Assembly (NCBI GenBank): GCA_008694505.1
Contig: VZDJ01004378.1
Span: 3,832,149-3,896,148, forward strand
Length of the DNA stretch: 64,000 bases
Source: Cyanoderma ruficeps
Lineage: Eukaryota; Chordata; Aves; Passeriformes; Timaliidae
Direction: 5' to 3'
A program made the translations under genes and the position numbers. Below, one piece after another: positions 25,567 to 38,700 of the stretch (position 1 is the stretch's first letter; each line of letters starts with the position of its first letter). The notes under the pieces are model-generated. The model was given only the letters and a program-made list of their open reading frames with translations. It was not told the DNA's origin and did not search any database.

Positions 25567-26592
25567 GAAACATTTCTGAAGGGTTGATGAGAGATGCTGA
25601 GATTGACTCAGTTCTTTCCCAAAGACCCTTATTCCCAGGCAAAGGGGATCAGCTCGTATGGCGTGTATGGTTCTGTACTAGCAGAGACACAAGGCCAATA
25701 ACAAACTTCTCTTATCTGACAGGACGCTTCTGAGCAGGAGTTTTGGAGCATGAATCAAAATTTGCCTTCTCCCCACCTCCAAGACCTCTGCCAATTCATT
25801 TCCAGAGGGAAAGGTTCTAGCTTTCTTCCCATATGCACAAGTGATTAGTATCGTAATTGGCAAGGAAACACATGTGTTTTGCCTCCCCACACTCAAGAGG
25901 AAAATCCATGCTTTTTTCAGGATGTAAATTTCCATATTCATATCTCAAAGGAAGAACTCAGAATAATTGTTTTCTCCACCTCCTTACCCCCAAAAGATGT
26001 CTCAATGAGCAAAATATTAGGTCTCTTCTTAGATAAGAAAATTATTGTAAACAGTGATAAATCAGGATTTAAAATTAAATGCATGAGGGTAGCAAAGTAG
26101 TTGCTGACTCCCATTTGGCATATGGAAAATACTTTTTCAATAGGAAATTATACTAGTAATAACTGAGATAAAAGCCAAAATCATCCATGTCTTGGGTTCT
26201 TTAAATTATTATTTATTTTTAAAGAGCCTAAATTTACATATGTGTATTAGCTAAGCTGGGAGAAGTTCTTTAATATGCTGCTGTAGTACCATGTTACTAT
26301 ATTACAAACTCGTTGCCTAAGGACGAAATTTGTATGCCAAATGGACGGGAGTTATTTTTGTCATCTATATGCAGATGGTTCTCCTAGCTTATCTTGTACT
26401 GTCAATTGTCCTTATTACAACAGTCATCCCTGGCATGTCTTGTAGGCCTACATGTACCGTTATCATTCATACTTCTTTTTGAATCCAAATTTTTTACATC
26501 AGGAATGTAGAATTCTGAAGTTGAGAGTTTTGATGAGGGTTTGTTTGTTTGTTTGTTTAAAAGCAGTTCATTAGCAAAAGACATTACGGTTC

Positions 26593-26636
26593 TTGGTACC
26601 TACTACATAGGTAGTTGGTACCTACTACATAGGTAG
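26593..26636 (+). repeat. Perfect 22-base tandem duplication with internal palindromes
   Basis: The unit 'ttggtacctactacatag' plus 'gtag' occurs twice without a difference. Each unit contains GGTACC, and 'ctac...gtag' could fold back on itself. Confidence 0.85.
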
Positions 26637-27519
26637 TCTCAGTCTTTTCTTTCAAATTATTTTTTTATAACTCCCATCGTTCAACTTCAGCAGGATAAGA
26701 AATATAGATGATATGTGATAGGCATACAATTGTAAAAGAAAGCATGTAAAAATTCAGAGAAGTGGATTGAAGAAGATTTTAAGTACAGAGTATTTAATAT
26801 TACAGCTGTTCTCAATAAAATTATCATATTTAAGTGGGGACGCATGGTAATGGAAATATTTTCTTCTTCATTGCCATTTTATAATGATTTTACAGTAGTT
26901 TGATTTTCAGTATTTTGAATCTATGTTGCATTTAAAAATATCTTCATAAATAAAGCAGTTCTATACCTGGACTCAAGATCATATATGAATTTTCAAGGAA
27001 TAAGTCCTGTGGAAATCCAACAGTAAACTGTGTGCACTTTGGTGTATACTGATGCACATTAATAAAAAACTGGATTTAGGTTCCTGCTTGCAGATAAAAA
27101 AACACTTTGATCTTGTCTAATTGTAATTAAATGAAAGAAAATAATAAAATCTCTTTGCAATAGGTATTTTTCTTATCATTTGGCAAAACCCCACTATTTT
27201 TAGGAGTGAAGAAAAAAAGAGGAAATATATGCAGATATATTTGTGAGCTAAATTTACTTAGTGAAGCAAATTAAAATCCCACTCAATAGGTTCTTCACGT
27301 TCCTCTTTTTTCAAAGCTTTCTTCACTTCAGTTGTTCCCAAACTGTGGTTTGTGGAGAAATATTAAACAGGAAAAGTCAGTTTGTTTTCAGTTAGAAGTT
27401 TGTTCATAAGTGATATGGTAATCTGAGAGAAAACAATCTGGTTGTGTTTCAAGAAGTTTTAAGGCTGTTTCTGTAAGGCAGAATACAGAGAATACCCACC
27501 AACTGTGCATCTCATTTGT

Positions 27520-28140
27520 GTGTGTTGAAAACTTAGAGCCGTGAAGGGAAGGCAACGCTCATCATGTGATGACGGGGCTGACCGGAGCACTGACGGAACC
27601 TGGGCGGAGTCTTGTGGTTTGTGTTGCCACAGCCATGGGGAGGAACAGGAAGTGAGGGTAGAAACCACGTGGTTGTGTTCTGTTGTTGCCCAGATATGTT
27701 CTGTACAAACCAACACACCTCCTACCAGGAAATATTCTATACAATGCAACAGAAAGGAAGGTTTGACCACAGTACGACTGACAGCACTTTGCATAATAGT
27801 GGTTAATAAGGTATAAAATGTACCTCAATTTTGTACCTCAACAGGGGATGAGAATTTGACACAATTTTAAGGGACAGATTGACAGGCTTGTCTTTCTGCC
27901 CCCCCACAAAAAGGATGCCTTTTGGTAAGTCTTGGGTTGTCGATTATGCTGACTGTTAACCCAGGAAATTAAAGTTGTGATTGCTATCATATTGTTAATG
28001 CTATGTATTCTGCAGTAACTGCATTTGTCACCAGCAATCCCAAAGAAACATATAGGCTGCATTCAATAAACCACTGATTTGTGAATCCAACTGGCTCTTC
28101 TGAATGTGACCGGGCCTGCAGACTATTTGTGCATCTGACC
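27520..28140 (+). mobile_element. Probable solo LTR of an endogenous retrovirus
   Basis: This is a stretch of raised GC and CpG in AT-rich surroundings with promoter-like organisation: a TATA box 'gtataaaatg' (TATAAAA at 27812-27818) and, about 250 bases on, 'attcaataaacc' (AATAAA at 28065-28070). The U5-like segment after it ends in GC-richer sequence ('gtgaccgggcctgcag'). No gag, pol or env reading frame lies on either side, so a solo LTR from recombination would fit. I could not fix the TG...CA ends or a target-site duplication, and the family is unknown. A unique promoter-like sequence is the alternative. Confidence 0.45.
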
Positions 28141-29440
28141 TAGGGCCTAGGGTGATGTTTTTGCAACGGTGTGTGAATTGGTTAGTGTATCAAATATTGT
28201 CCTTCTGCAAAATTGAGTTTGGTTGGAAATCCTGCAATTCCTTTATTATGCCTAGGTGCTTCTGTTTCTACTTCTGTCTTTGAGGTCTGGTTTGCTGCCT
28301 TACCTGTACACATCCTTAAATAGACAAAAAAAACACTGACTTGTTAAAGGGAACAGATAGGATTTCTAATATATCTCTGAGGAGAAGAGAAAAAAGTACA
28401 GTTAAAGAGTTAAATTTTGTGTTATATAAAGGTAACATGGAGAAGAAAAGGAACATGAAAGTGTTTTATTGCTACCCTTAAAATTATTTTTTCTGAGAAA
28501 TGAGATTTCAGATTGAGTTGATGAAAAAAAATGCCTTATATTGGGCAACCACACTACAGCAGTATACTGTGATTCAAGGCAAATGGTTTTAACTGATCTA
28601 GCTACATGCACTCAGAATTAGACATGCATGTCTTCTGACCTCTGTTTTTGTCTTCTTGTACAATTTTCACTGTGCATCCTTATTTTTCCTTATCACAACT
28701 CATTTTAACACAGCTCAGAACTTCTTTTATTTATGATCATCATGTTCTGATGGTGAGGAGGCATTTGTGCCCAGAGCCAAACACGTGCCGAGGCTGCTGC
28801 TGTGCCTAATGTAGTCACAAGGTGTAGAAACCACTCAGTGTTTGGCAGGCACAAAAAAGTGCACCAGAGCAATTTGCTTCCGGGCATGAAGGAATTCTCT
28901 AAGAGTATTTTGATCTTACATGAGACTTGTGAAATACTGAAGTCTTGTCACGTTCTGTAGTGATTATAATTTGCCCCTGACTTTAGATATTTTTGATTTC
29001 TGGGATAGCGTTGCTCCATGCAAAAGACAGTTTAACAATTCTGTGTTTCACAGACTCTGAATGTGCCATTTTCTCTCTCTTCCTTCTTGCTGAAATCTGC
29101 AGTTTGTTGCAGATTTCAAACCTGTCAACACCCAAATGTGTGACGCCAGATCTCAATACATGTGAAAAAACTAAGCTGAAGGACATGATAATATGCAGCA
29201 GGAGAAGAAGACAGAAGTTTTGCAGAATATATTTTGTGAAGTACAGAAAACTTTTCTGTAAACTCCATTTTGAAGTTACATAATTGTTATCAGCATGCAC
29301 AGGACAGGCGTTTGGACTCCATGACACTCCCTTGCACTTGAAGGTTAGAGGAAACTGACAATGCTTTCACTGCAGTCACTTTTACGAGCTGCTTAAATCA
29401 CAAACCTGAAAGTATTCAAAACCCGAGTAACTCCCCGGTT
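28141..29440. other. Intergenic, upstream of the Ac45-like gene
   Basis: Two overlapping open frames near 28983-29327 lie on opposite strands and show no recognisable protein. I see no repeat or RNA gene. Confidence 0.5.
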
Positions 29441-29609
29441 GAAGCGAAGGAAGTTCATGTTTTGACATTTCCCCCTGCTGTTGGAGAGCAGCGTCACCCG
29501 CAGCCTGGCTGGATCCGGCCGCCAGCAGCCCAAGCGGGAAGTGCAACTGTGCACACGGTCGAACTTTCCCTTTGCAGCTGGCCAGTTCCGTATGCACTCG
29601 CCTGGAGCC
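29441..29609 (+). promoter_or_regulatory. ATP6AP1L: Probable promoter/5' UTR of the Ac45-like gene
   Basis: GC content rises here ('gctggatccggccgccagca', 'agcccaagcgggaagtgc') just before the signal-peptide exon. No clear TATA box is seen. The start of transcription cannot be placed. Confidence 0.4.
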
Positions 29610-29722
29610 ATGACACGGCTCTGCCCTGCTGCTCCAGCTCTGCTGCTGTGCTCCCTCGCTGTGCTGCTCCAAATGTCTCTGTCACTGGATCATGTGCCGA
29701 TGCTGCTTTGGTCAACTCAGAG
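29610..29722 (+). CDS. ATP6AP1L: Ac45-like exon 1 (signal peptide)
   Basis: ATG at 29610 in context 'ggagccATGa' starts a classic signal peptide ('[11 protein letters not shown]'), then '[11 protein letters not shown]'. An in-frame ATG at 29592 would add six residues before it. Donor 'tcagag|gtaaga'; ends in phase 2. Confidence 0.85.
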
Positions 29723-32700
29723 GTAAGATATAGAAGAGAAATGTATCTCTGCTTATGCTCCTGCTCTGTGTGTGTGTGCACAGAATATATTGTGCCACTG
29801 AATATGATAAATCAGCTCTGGGCAAGAAAATTATCCAATAAATAAATTTGCACCTTGGCCATCAAACAAGCCAACAGATGATTTTACTCGTTTTTATTTA
29901 TAATTTTAGTGTTCTAAGCTGAGCAGAAAGAGGTAAATAAATTCTGTAAACTAAAAATCTGAAGTAGGTGTGCTTTATTCACCTTAAAGCATCTTTGAAC
30001 CCACTGTTAGAGATGTCGTGACTTAAGGCCACAGCATAAGGCAGTGACACAAAAAGGAGCTGACCAAAAACTCTGTGGCAGTTTTTTAAGCCTGACTTCT
30101 GAATCCTGACTTTTCACTTTAATATTCTTTTTAATACAGGTTCTTAAGTACACGCTGTATGTATATGCATCAGTTGTTAGAAAAAACTGAAGTCTTGACA
30201 GATCCATAGATACATGAAATTCAGGGGTTTGCATATACTTATGAAATAGGACTTTGAAGCTGTTTTGAAAGAACGAGGGGTAGACCTCTTTCTTTCCAAC
30301 TAGGAAGTTTATTCATGTTCGCTTTAAGGATTTTGTACCATTACTTGGGGTTTCCAGAAATATGGCAGATTGGGCAACGCAGTAGCTTCAGGTAGGTACT
30401 AGATATGTAAAGTTCTCAGAAAAATATGGGTCACTTATTTACCACCTTTGCCATATGTTTACTTATCTTTTATTGATTTTCAAAACTTGAAACTCTGCAT
30501 ATAGAACTGTGCAAGTTTTGAAAAAGTTTGATTTTATAGCTTTTGGTCTTTTTTTTCCCCCTAAAAGAAAAAAAACCAAAAGAATTTTGTCAACATCAAG
30601 GCAGTTTTATATTCAAAATACGTAGTGATTCATCACAGGCACTCATGTGAGTATTAACCCATGTATTTAAAAGCAAAGGAAATGTTGGAAAGCACTGGTT
30701 TTAGTTTCAAAGTGATTCTAAGCATCTAAGAAAAGATCAGTGCTTCCTTTGTCCTACATCTTGGTTTATATAAAAAACATACCCCATGTATATATAAACA
30801 AGACCTTAGCACTTAATCCCATGTGGTCATAAAAGCAAACTTTCCATCAACATGCAATTAGCAGCCTGTTCTACAGCAGATTTTTCTGGTTTATACAAAT
30901 CTAGAGCAAGAAAGTCAGGATACTGGACTGGGTAAACAGGTTCATGTCTCCAGGAATAGAACCTTTTGTGGAAGAAGTGTTCCCCCAACCATGACATTTG
31001 CATTTTGAAAGGGGAAGTTCTTGTGGGGTCAAAATTAGTTCTGGTGAAGGTCTATGAAACAACTGAAAAGTTTTTCCTTATTTTATAAAATAAAGTAACA
31101 CTAATAACAACTTTCTGTTGGTAACCCCTAACTCTGTGCTTTATGTCTTGCTACTTCACAGTGATGTGAGGTTTGCAGTGTGTGATCCACAGGCCTATGA
31201 AATTTGGAAATTACTATTAAGAATCTTAGGAAAGTTAACTGCAGAATTGCAGTAATTATGGATATTTCTGGGTATCTGTTCAGTCTGTAGGGACATCCCA
31301 CGTCCCACCAGTAGAAAAGTTTAGTGATTCATTAATCAACAGAAGTTGTGATTCACTGATCTATTCCACCATCCTTTCCCAGGTTACCTGTTACAATTTG
31401 ATATTGAATAATTGAAGGATACTACGTTTTGTTCTTATTTAGAACTAGCCAGTGTTTGCCCAGCCATATGTCAGGACAGCTGTATTAGAGAATGTAACAC
31501 TTTTTAAAGTCTTTTATGCATTATTACTGTACCATAATCATGCTATTAAAGGTAATGTTAGAGGCCAGATAGAGGTGAAACCTGCAGCTGACAAACACAT
31601 GCAGTGCACAAAGCAAAGGGAAGTGTGATATCAGTTCTTACAGAGACATTAGTAAATCAAATACCTCTTTCCTCTAGAAAGAAAAATGCAGATCCCTACT
31701 TGGCGAAAAGTCAGTGTTTTTTTTAAAAAACAACATGCTTTCTCACTTCAACTAGAGAATAACTCAGTATGTGACACTGTCCTGTTTTTCACAAAAGAAT
31801 ATATCACTGGATATTCTTCAAATAACTTTGGCGTGGAAATTTTGACCTTTATTTTAAATCAGCTTTTAAACTAATATTTTCTGGTTGAGAAGCAGGGAAG
31901 GTTTAGAGGCTCTTCTTGCATATGATACACAGAACAAATTTGATTTGGCCATTTTGAACTAATATTCAGAAGAATTTCTTTCTGTCCACAGATAAAGAGT
32001 TTGAGCAAATAATTTCATTAAAATTAGCTTTTGTGATTGCCCCCTCATGTGTTTGTTTTGGGAATGACTTTTGCCTACAGTCTTTCAAAATATATTACTT
32101 CCTTTTTTAATGCTATGCTTATATAGGGAAAATAATCCTTTTCTGGCAAACCCTAACAAAAAAAGGCGATTTTTTTTAGCTATAATTTTATTGGATGCCT
32201 ATGGAGATGCTGTGTGCCAGCATGAATGCTATTTTACTGCCGCCAAGCAGGGGAACACATGATTTCTTAGATGGTGATCACAAGGTGACTGATGGAGACA
32301 ACAGATAAAAATAACTTGTAGGAAAGAGTTCTGAAGCCAGCTACAAAGCAAAAATATAAGATCATGAGTTAGACTGCTTATCTTCCCATCAGCCCTTCTG
32401 GTGGGTCCAGATGCAGGAAATCTTGAAATCTTTGCTTCCATCAACCTAATTGCTCAAATTCCAGAGAGAATACTGTTCAGGAAGGAACATAATGTTGTCA
32501 TGTCAGAGCAGTGAGGTATAAGAAAGAAGCAAAATATCAAGATTGCTTTCCTCACTTTCTTTAGGACATTGACTGTTGGAGGAAAGAGAGAACAGTTGAG
32601 TTTTAAGTTTCCTCAAACTTACAGCTTCCTTAGGATTCCTTAAACAAATGTGCTTCTGCACACACATTAAAGTGCATTCACGAGAAGAAATGCTTGTAAT

Positions 32701-35700
32701 TTTGAGCCCTTGCTGTGGCAGGGAGTCTGATGCACTTGGCATGTGGCTGACTTTACAAAGCTGTGTGTCTTTGGACACACGATTTTATCTGAGCAATCGA
32801 TAATGGCAATGAATATGTGTGTTGGCCTGCTGCCGGTTTCACACCGTGTCATCCGTCACTGGGGTGAGGAGTTCAGTGGGATGAGCTGCTTGATTGCATT
32901 CAGAGAAGCACATTGTCAGTGTATCCACGACACCTTGGCACTCGCAGATCTCCATTTCCCCCTGCAGGTCACAGTAAAGCACCCAGTAAAAAGTACTGTC
33001 CAGGCCAGGAAGCTGGTGAGGCTGGAGCACAGGTGTTGTGAGGAGTGGCTGAGGAACTTGGGGGTGTTTAGTCTGGAGAAAAGGGGGCTGAGGGGAGACA
33101 TTACTGCTTTCTACAACTCCTTGAAAGGAGGCTGTAGCCACGTGGGGGTTGGTCTCTTCTCCCAACTAACGAGTGATTGGATAAGAGGAAACAGCCTTGC
33201 ATTGTACCAGGGGATGTTTGGCTTGGATATTAGGAAAAATTTCTTCACTGCAAGTGTGGTCAGGCATTGGAATAGGGAAGTGGTTGAGTCAACTGGAAAT
33301 GTTCTAAAAACACGTGGATGTTGCACTCAGGCCCATGGTGGTGGACATGGTAGTGCTGGATTGACAGTTGGACTTGATTTTAGAGATCTTTTCCAGCCTA
33401 GATATTTCTATGGTTCTATTTCCTGTCTGAACCACGCTGAGAATGTTGTAGCAAGCAGACAGCAACAGCCGCCTCCGTGAAGGATGTAGCCTTCCTTAGT
33501 GCCATGCATAGTGCTCAGCAAAGGGTTAAAAAGAAGCAAAAAAGATGCATGCATAATATTGTGAATATAAGTATTAGGCAAACGCTTCATTTTAATAGAA
33601 TTATTAACCAACGGATGTAACTTTTCTTTGTGATGGTAGAGTTACTGAAGTTGACCGCTTGAAAGTTAAAAAGTCTCACAAAAGGTGTTTTCAAGGTTAG
33701 ATAGCTAACAAGAACTGCTTCAAGGAACAGGGAATTTCTTAGAAGAAGGTATGCTTTGAAAGAGGATCATTAAACTACTGAGGTTTTGAGTTCACAGCAA
33801 AAGCTGTTACCACTGTGCTGCTGCAAATAATTTTGTTTTGTTTGATGTGCTTTCTGTTACCTTTTTATTCTTAATTGCAAGTCCCCAAAGCTCTCGAAAT
33901 CTTCATTTTTTTCCCCCTAAGATTAGGTATGAAATGGATTTTAGTTATTTTTAAAATAAATATACCAAGATATTCAGTGTCATTTTCTTTCACACAAGCC
34001 ATTTTTTATCATCTCTTAATTTAATCTATCTGCTTTTTCTTTAATATCATTAGTATTTTGATATGGCCATGCAAGGCACAAAGTCACTGTGAAAGTCAGT
34101 TCCTGAAGAGTCATTCAGAGGTTTTGGGATTTTCTGTGTTTTCAAATATATTAATTTAAAAGATTATACTTAATTTTTTGAAATTGTGAGGTTTGTCTTC
34201 TCTGAAAAGTTGAGGCATATGTGTTACAATTTTGCAGTTGTTTTGTTCATAAATATAAGTTAATGTGGATTTCCAAGCACAAATTAACAAAGAAGTGAAG
34301 ATGCTGAGTAAAACTAAGAAAATATCAGATAATTTCAACCAATAAAAAAACATTTCTTTCATCTCAGCAAGATTTAATTCTAAAGCTTGTAAAGTGGCTG
34401 GCAAAAATTCTATTAGAATTTCATTTTCACATCTCCAGGATGTTGTTCTGAAGGAGTCTTCCACATAGAGAGTTTGCTCTAACATTTTCCCAAACCCCAG
34501 AGTCTGAAGTGAGGTAGGTATCATCTAATGCTGTAGGACTGAGCTGGTTTTATCTGTGCCATGGATGCAGTTTGACACTTTCAATTCACTTTCAGCAATC
34601 TTCTTTGGAATTACAGGGAAGAGTGCAATTTAGATTTTCTTTATCCAAAAAACAACATTGAACCCCACCTGTATGTTCATTAACCTTGTTCTGCCTCCAT
34701 CTTAAAGGATGCAAAGGTTCTTCTCATTCATAAAAGCTTGCTGTGCAATGGTCATTTGCAAATTGCTTTGGGTCAGAAAATTTAACTTTTATCTCAACTT
34801 GATCAAATTGCAATCATATAAAAACTGATGCTAGAGCACCCAACAACTGCCTATATTCAAGTCTTTGTAACTAGAACCAGTTAGAGTGCCTGGAATACCT
34901 GTTGTCTCAGGTTTTAGAAATTGATGTGTACTTGGGTAAAGATGGATAATTATGCATCAAGTTCACGGTTTCCCACAGACAGTTTTCATTAGTCAAAACA
35001 CCTAGGAGAAAAATCTTCATAAAAAGTTTCTCCCCTATAGACTGACGTTGCATACTGTAAAAATCCTAATTAGGTGTTGAAAGAATAATGCCACCTCTTC
35101 TTTTGCCTGTTTTCTTTAGCAGCAAAACTAAATAGATGAGTTATTTCTCTGTCCAGTCCTCATAATGACAGGTTGGCTAAAGTTGTAAGCCTTGGGTTAT
35201 TCCATCCAGAAGAGCTCCTGCTGCTGGAAGGGTGGCTTTTCTGAGCGGCTTCTGTAGAATGCTTCCTTCATCATGGAAACCTTAGGAGAGGACCTGCTTA
35301 CAATAGCCCTGAAAAACACTTCTACTAACAAAAGTTTTATAAAAAATATGCTCGTCTATGACAACTTGTGATCTAATCTGAGTTCTACTCCTCCTGACCT
35401 TCATCTGTCAGCACTGCAAAGTGTTTTGAGAGTTGGGGTGCAGTCTGGGAGTTCTCTCTGAATGTTTCCAAGGTATTCTTCTTCATTGCACTTAGTAGGT
35501 AACTTTTTTTGGAGAGATGCAACTCTGCTGTGGTACACAAACCAGAAAATAGAGAGAGAAATTACCCCTATTCATTCTTGCTTTAATACAGTCAATTCGA
35601 TACAGGCATAAATGGGCAAGTTCATTTTCTCTTGAGTAGAATTAAAGTAAACTGAACTGCAAAGCTGATCTTAAACAAAAGATGATGATTTCATTACCTG

Positions 35701-38700
35701 CCGCTGCATATTTAAAGAAATAAGAGGTGTCATCCTTGATAGCAAATTTTACAGAAAAAGAAATTATTCCTTTGTAGATCACAGTGGAATCCAGGCACTG
35801 CTGTGCATGAAGGACAAGTTGTCTCAGCACAGGAGCTGATGGTACTCTTGCAACCTCTTTTTACCCAGAACTCCAGAAATCTCATCTTGTTCCTGCAAGA
35901 TAGGGTACGTAAATAATTTTTTTTTCTCACCAATACTGAGTCTTTACTTCAGTGAGATGCCATGGCTCCTTCTCACCAACCTACTCTCTTTGTTTTTCAG
36001 CTTAGCGTAGATGACTTCACATACTTCAGTGAATCCTATGGCAACAAGAATCCGTTTCAAAATGTTCAGGCAAGCATTTATCTCTTTTATTTCTTTATGT
36101 GCAGTTTTTAAAAAGAAAAAGAAAGATGTAAGAAAGATGCAAAGAGACAATAACTGGGAAAAGGGCACTAAGTTGCAGAAGTTTTCCTATTTAAATTATT
36201 GAGATTATTCCAGTTTAAGGAGACATGTTAAAGAAAATAAACTGAATTTGCGGATATGTGATTTGTACCTATTGTATTTTTAAAGACTGAGTTTTCACAA
36301 TTCATCATAACTGACAAAATTGTTCTTTAATATGCTGCAATTTTCTATTGTAAAAAATGATATAAACTTCAAGACAACATCCCAAAATTCTGTTTTGAAG
36401 CCTTTGGAAGAAAATAACTTACAGGAACCAATAATTTTTTTCTTCTTACTAGATTTTAATACCTATTTTGTTTTTACAGAAATAGAAGCTCATTCAGGGA
36501 GTTAACTGATTTATATTTGTGTTAAGTTAATATATCACTAGATGCTAAATTGTCTTAATCTTCATTAAAAAAATGTTAGTTGATTAACTTGAAATAAACT
36601 TTAGGCACAAAATTTAAGATGGAATCCTCCTGAGTGAGTCAACAGCTTCAAATTCTGTCCTCACTGAGAAGATTTATAGATTTTGTGCAGAGCATCTATG
36701 GTTGTACTTACATGACAGTTTATTGAAATGTAATTAGACAAAATGTTCACTTGTGGAAGTCATAAAAACATTCCTGGAGGCAGTGCAGGATGAATGTAAT
36801 ATTAGTAATGTAAACGGTATCAGAGCACACAAGGAAGGCTAAAGTCCCAAGCACCACACAGCAAGCACTATATGTAATTAAATACATAAATATTCACATA
36901 ATGCCTGTCTCTACATCTGTACTAAGAACCTCACATCTTCCTTGTACAACTGTAACTGGAGATATTCATCTCTTTGTCGTACAACAGAATTTTAACACTG
37001 ATGCTGGAAGAGAAATAATTATTTAGAGTATCTACGTGAGTTTTCTGAGGAATGAATGGGAGTCATAATCATCTGTACTGTCTGCAGGCAGATGCATTGG
37101 TTCTTCTCTGCTATGCCTTATCTTCTCAGGGTTTAACATCTCTGCAAGGCCGTGTCTGGAGCAAATTTTTGTTGCTGCCTGACGACAAAACTGGTTCAGT
37201 TTCGGCTGACATGTATTGCTATGCATGGCATTGCAAGTTCCTAATAATGTGGTGGTCTTATTTAAGTAGCCCCTGAATGTATAAGAGGCATATAAAGGTA
37301 TTTAAAACATTCTTCTTTTGCCTTGTAACCAGGGCTCCATCCGCACTGTAGATAGAGATTGAAGGCATTAAAGTCTAGAGATAAGGTCAGAGACTGATGA
37401 GTTTAGAAATCAGGAGGTAAACAAGGGGATTGGGACCTAGTGAGGGCTGGTGAGGAGGTCCTCAGCTAAACAAAAGGTCGTGTTTAAGTACATCTTTGTC
37501 TGTATCTGGCAGGTCAAAGACCTATATCCAAGTGTTTAACGATGTGAATAAATGTCAGCAACTGGGCTTTTTTCTGACCTTGCCTCTGTTCCCTCTCTGT
37601 CTTGGAGCTGAGAAATTTTTCTGTATTATGGCTTCTTTAAAACTGGAAAGTTTATTTTTATAAATTGCTCACCTTAATTTCAGCAATTCCTACATTTGTT
37701 CTGTTGGATTTGGCAATTTTAATGCTTTTCTAGTGTAGTTTAATGGAGGTGAGGTGCTGTAATGTGAGTGAGAGAAAATGAGATATATAAACTACATCTT
37801 TTTCACCTAGGTGCCCATAGAGAGAGTTTTGAAAATATCTATTGCATAGGGTTTAGTTCTTAGGGCCAGAAAAGGAACTTTATAGTCATCCATATTGGAC
37901 GTAACAGAGTCTACAAAAATTTGCTCAGTTGCTATCATATTACTTGAATTCCACTTGAGATAGTTTGGGTAAGAAATCAATTCTTAATCATGCTATGAAA
38001 GATTGCAATAATATTCACACAACACAGGACAAAGTGAAGGTTGGGTCTGAATTTTCTCACTGGGGAAATTAGAATTCTTGATGCTGCATAATCACATAAT
38101 TTTTACCTACACAGTCTGTATTACACAAGTGATCAGTGAAGCTATAACAAATGTTCCATTGCTCTCAAGCATCCTCCTTTATGAACTTCACAAATGCAAA
38201 CTTATTCATAAACCTAAGCTGGAGATTTCATTTAGAATGTATAAGTGCATGTACCAGCATGTGTACTACAAGAAGAAAATGTTATTTGAAAAAGAGTTAT
38301 AGGCTTATAGACCCCAGAAGCATTTGCAGATATTTGATTTGTTCAGCTGCATTAGCAGCTGCTCTGAGCTTTTGGTGTCCATGGCTTTGCATGCAATAGA
38401 AGAATCTTATTCCAGTTAATACAAAGGGAATCTTACAGGTAGATCATTTATCTTGAACTTTTGAACAACTTCTAAATTAAATAATAAAATACAAAGATTA
38501 GAATTTGGGAAACTTCTTTGTCAAGCAGTTACCTACCCTACAAACTATTTTTCTTTAATATTAGCTTTGGCTTTCCCCAGACAATGCTCAGCTCCTTAGA
38601 ACTGCAGTGTATATTAACACACTCCAATTAGTGGCCAGCTGTGCAGCTACATAATTATGAATGTAAATCATTGCCACTTGTAGTCTGATAACTCCATCCC

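Larger units (their letters stand above)
24541..27515. other. Intergenic, small tandem repeats only
   Basis: No gene seen. It contains a 25-base tandem pair at 25517-25566, a 22-base tandem pair at 26593-26636 and a (GTTT)n run at about 26538-26556. Confidence 0.6.

Noticed and set aside
28983..29327. Overlapping frames of 96 and 114 codons just upstream of the Ac45-like gene
   Set aside because: They lie antisense to one another, with no homology and no splice logic.
32743..33480. The longest open frame in the window, 245 codons, plus strand
   Set aside because: More than half is the non-coding 3' end of a CR1 that happens to be open, and the rest resembles nothing.
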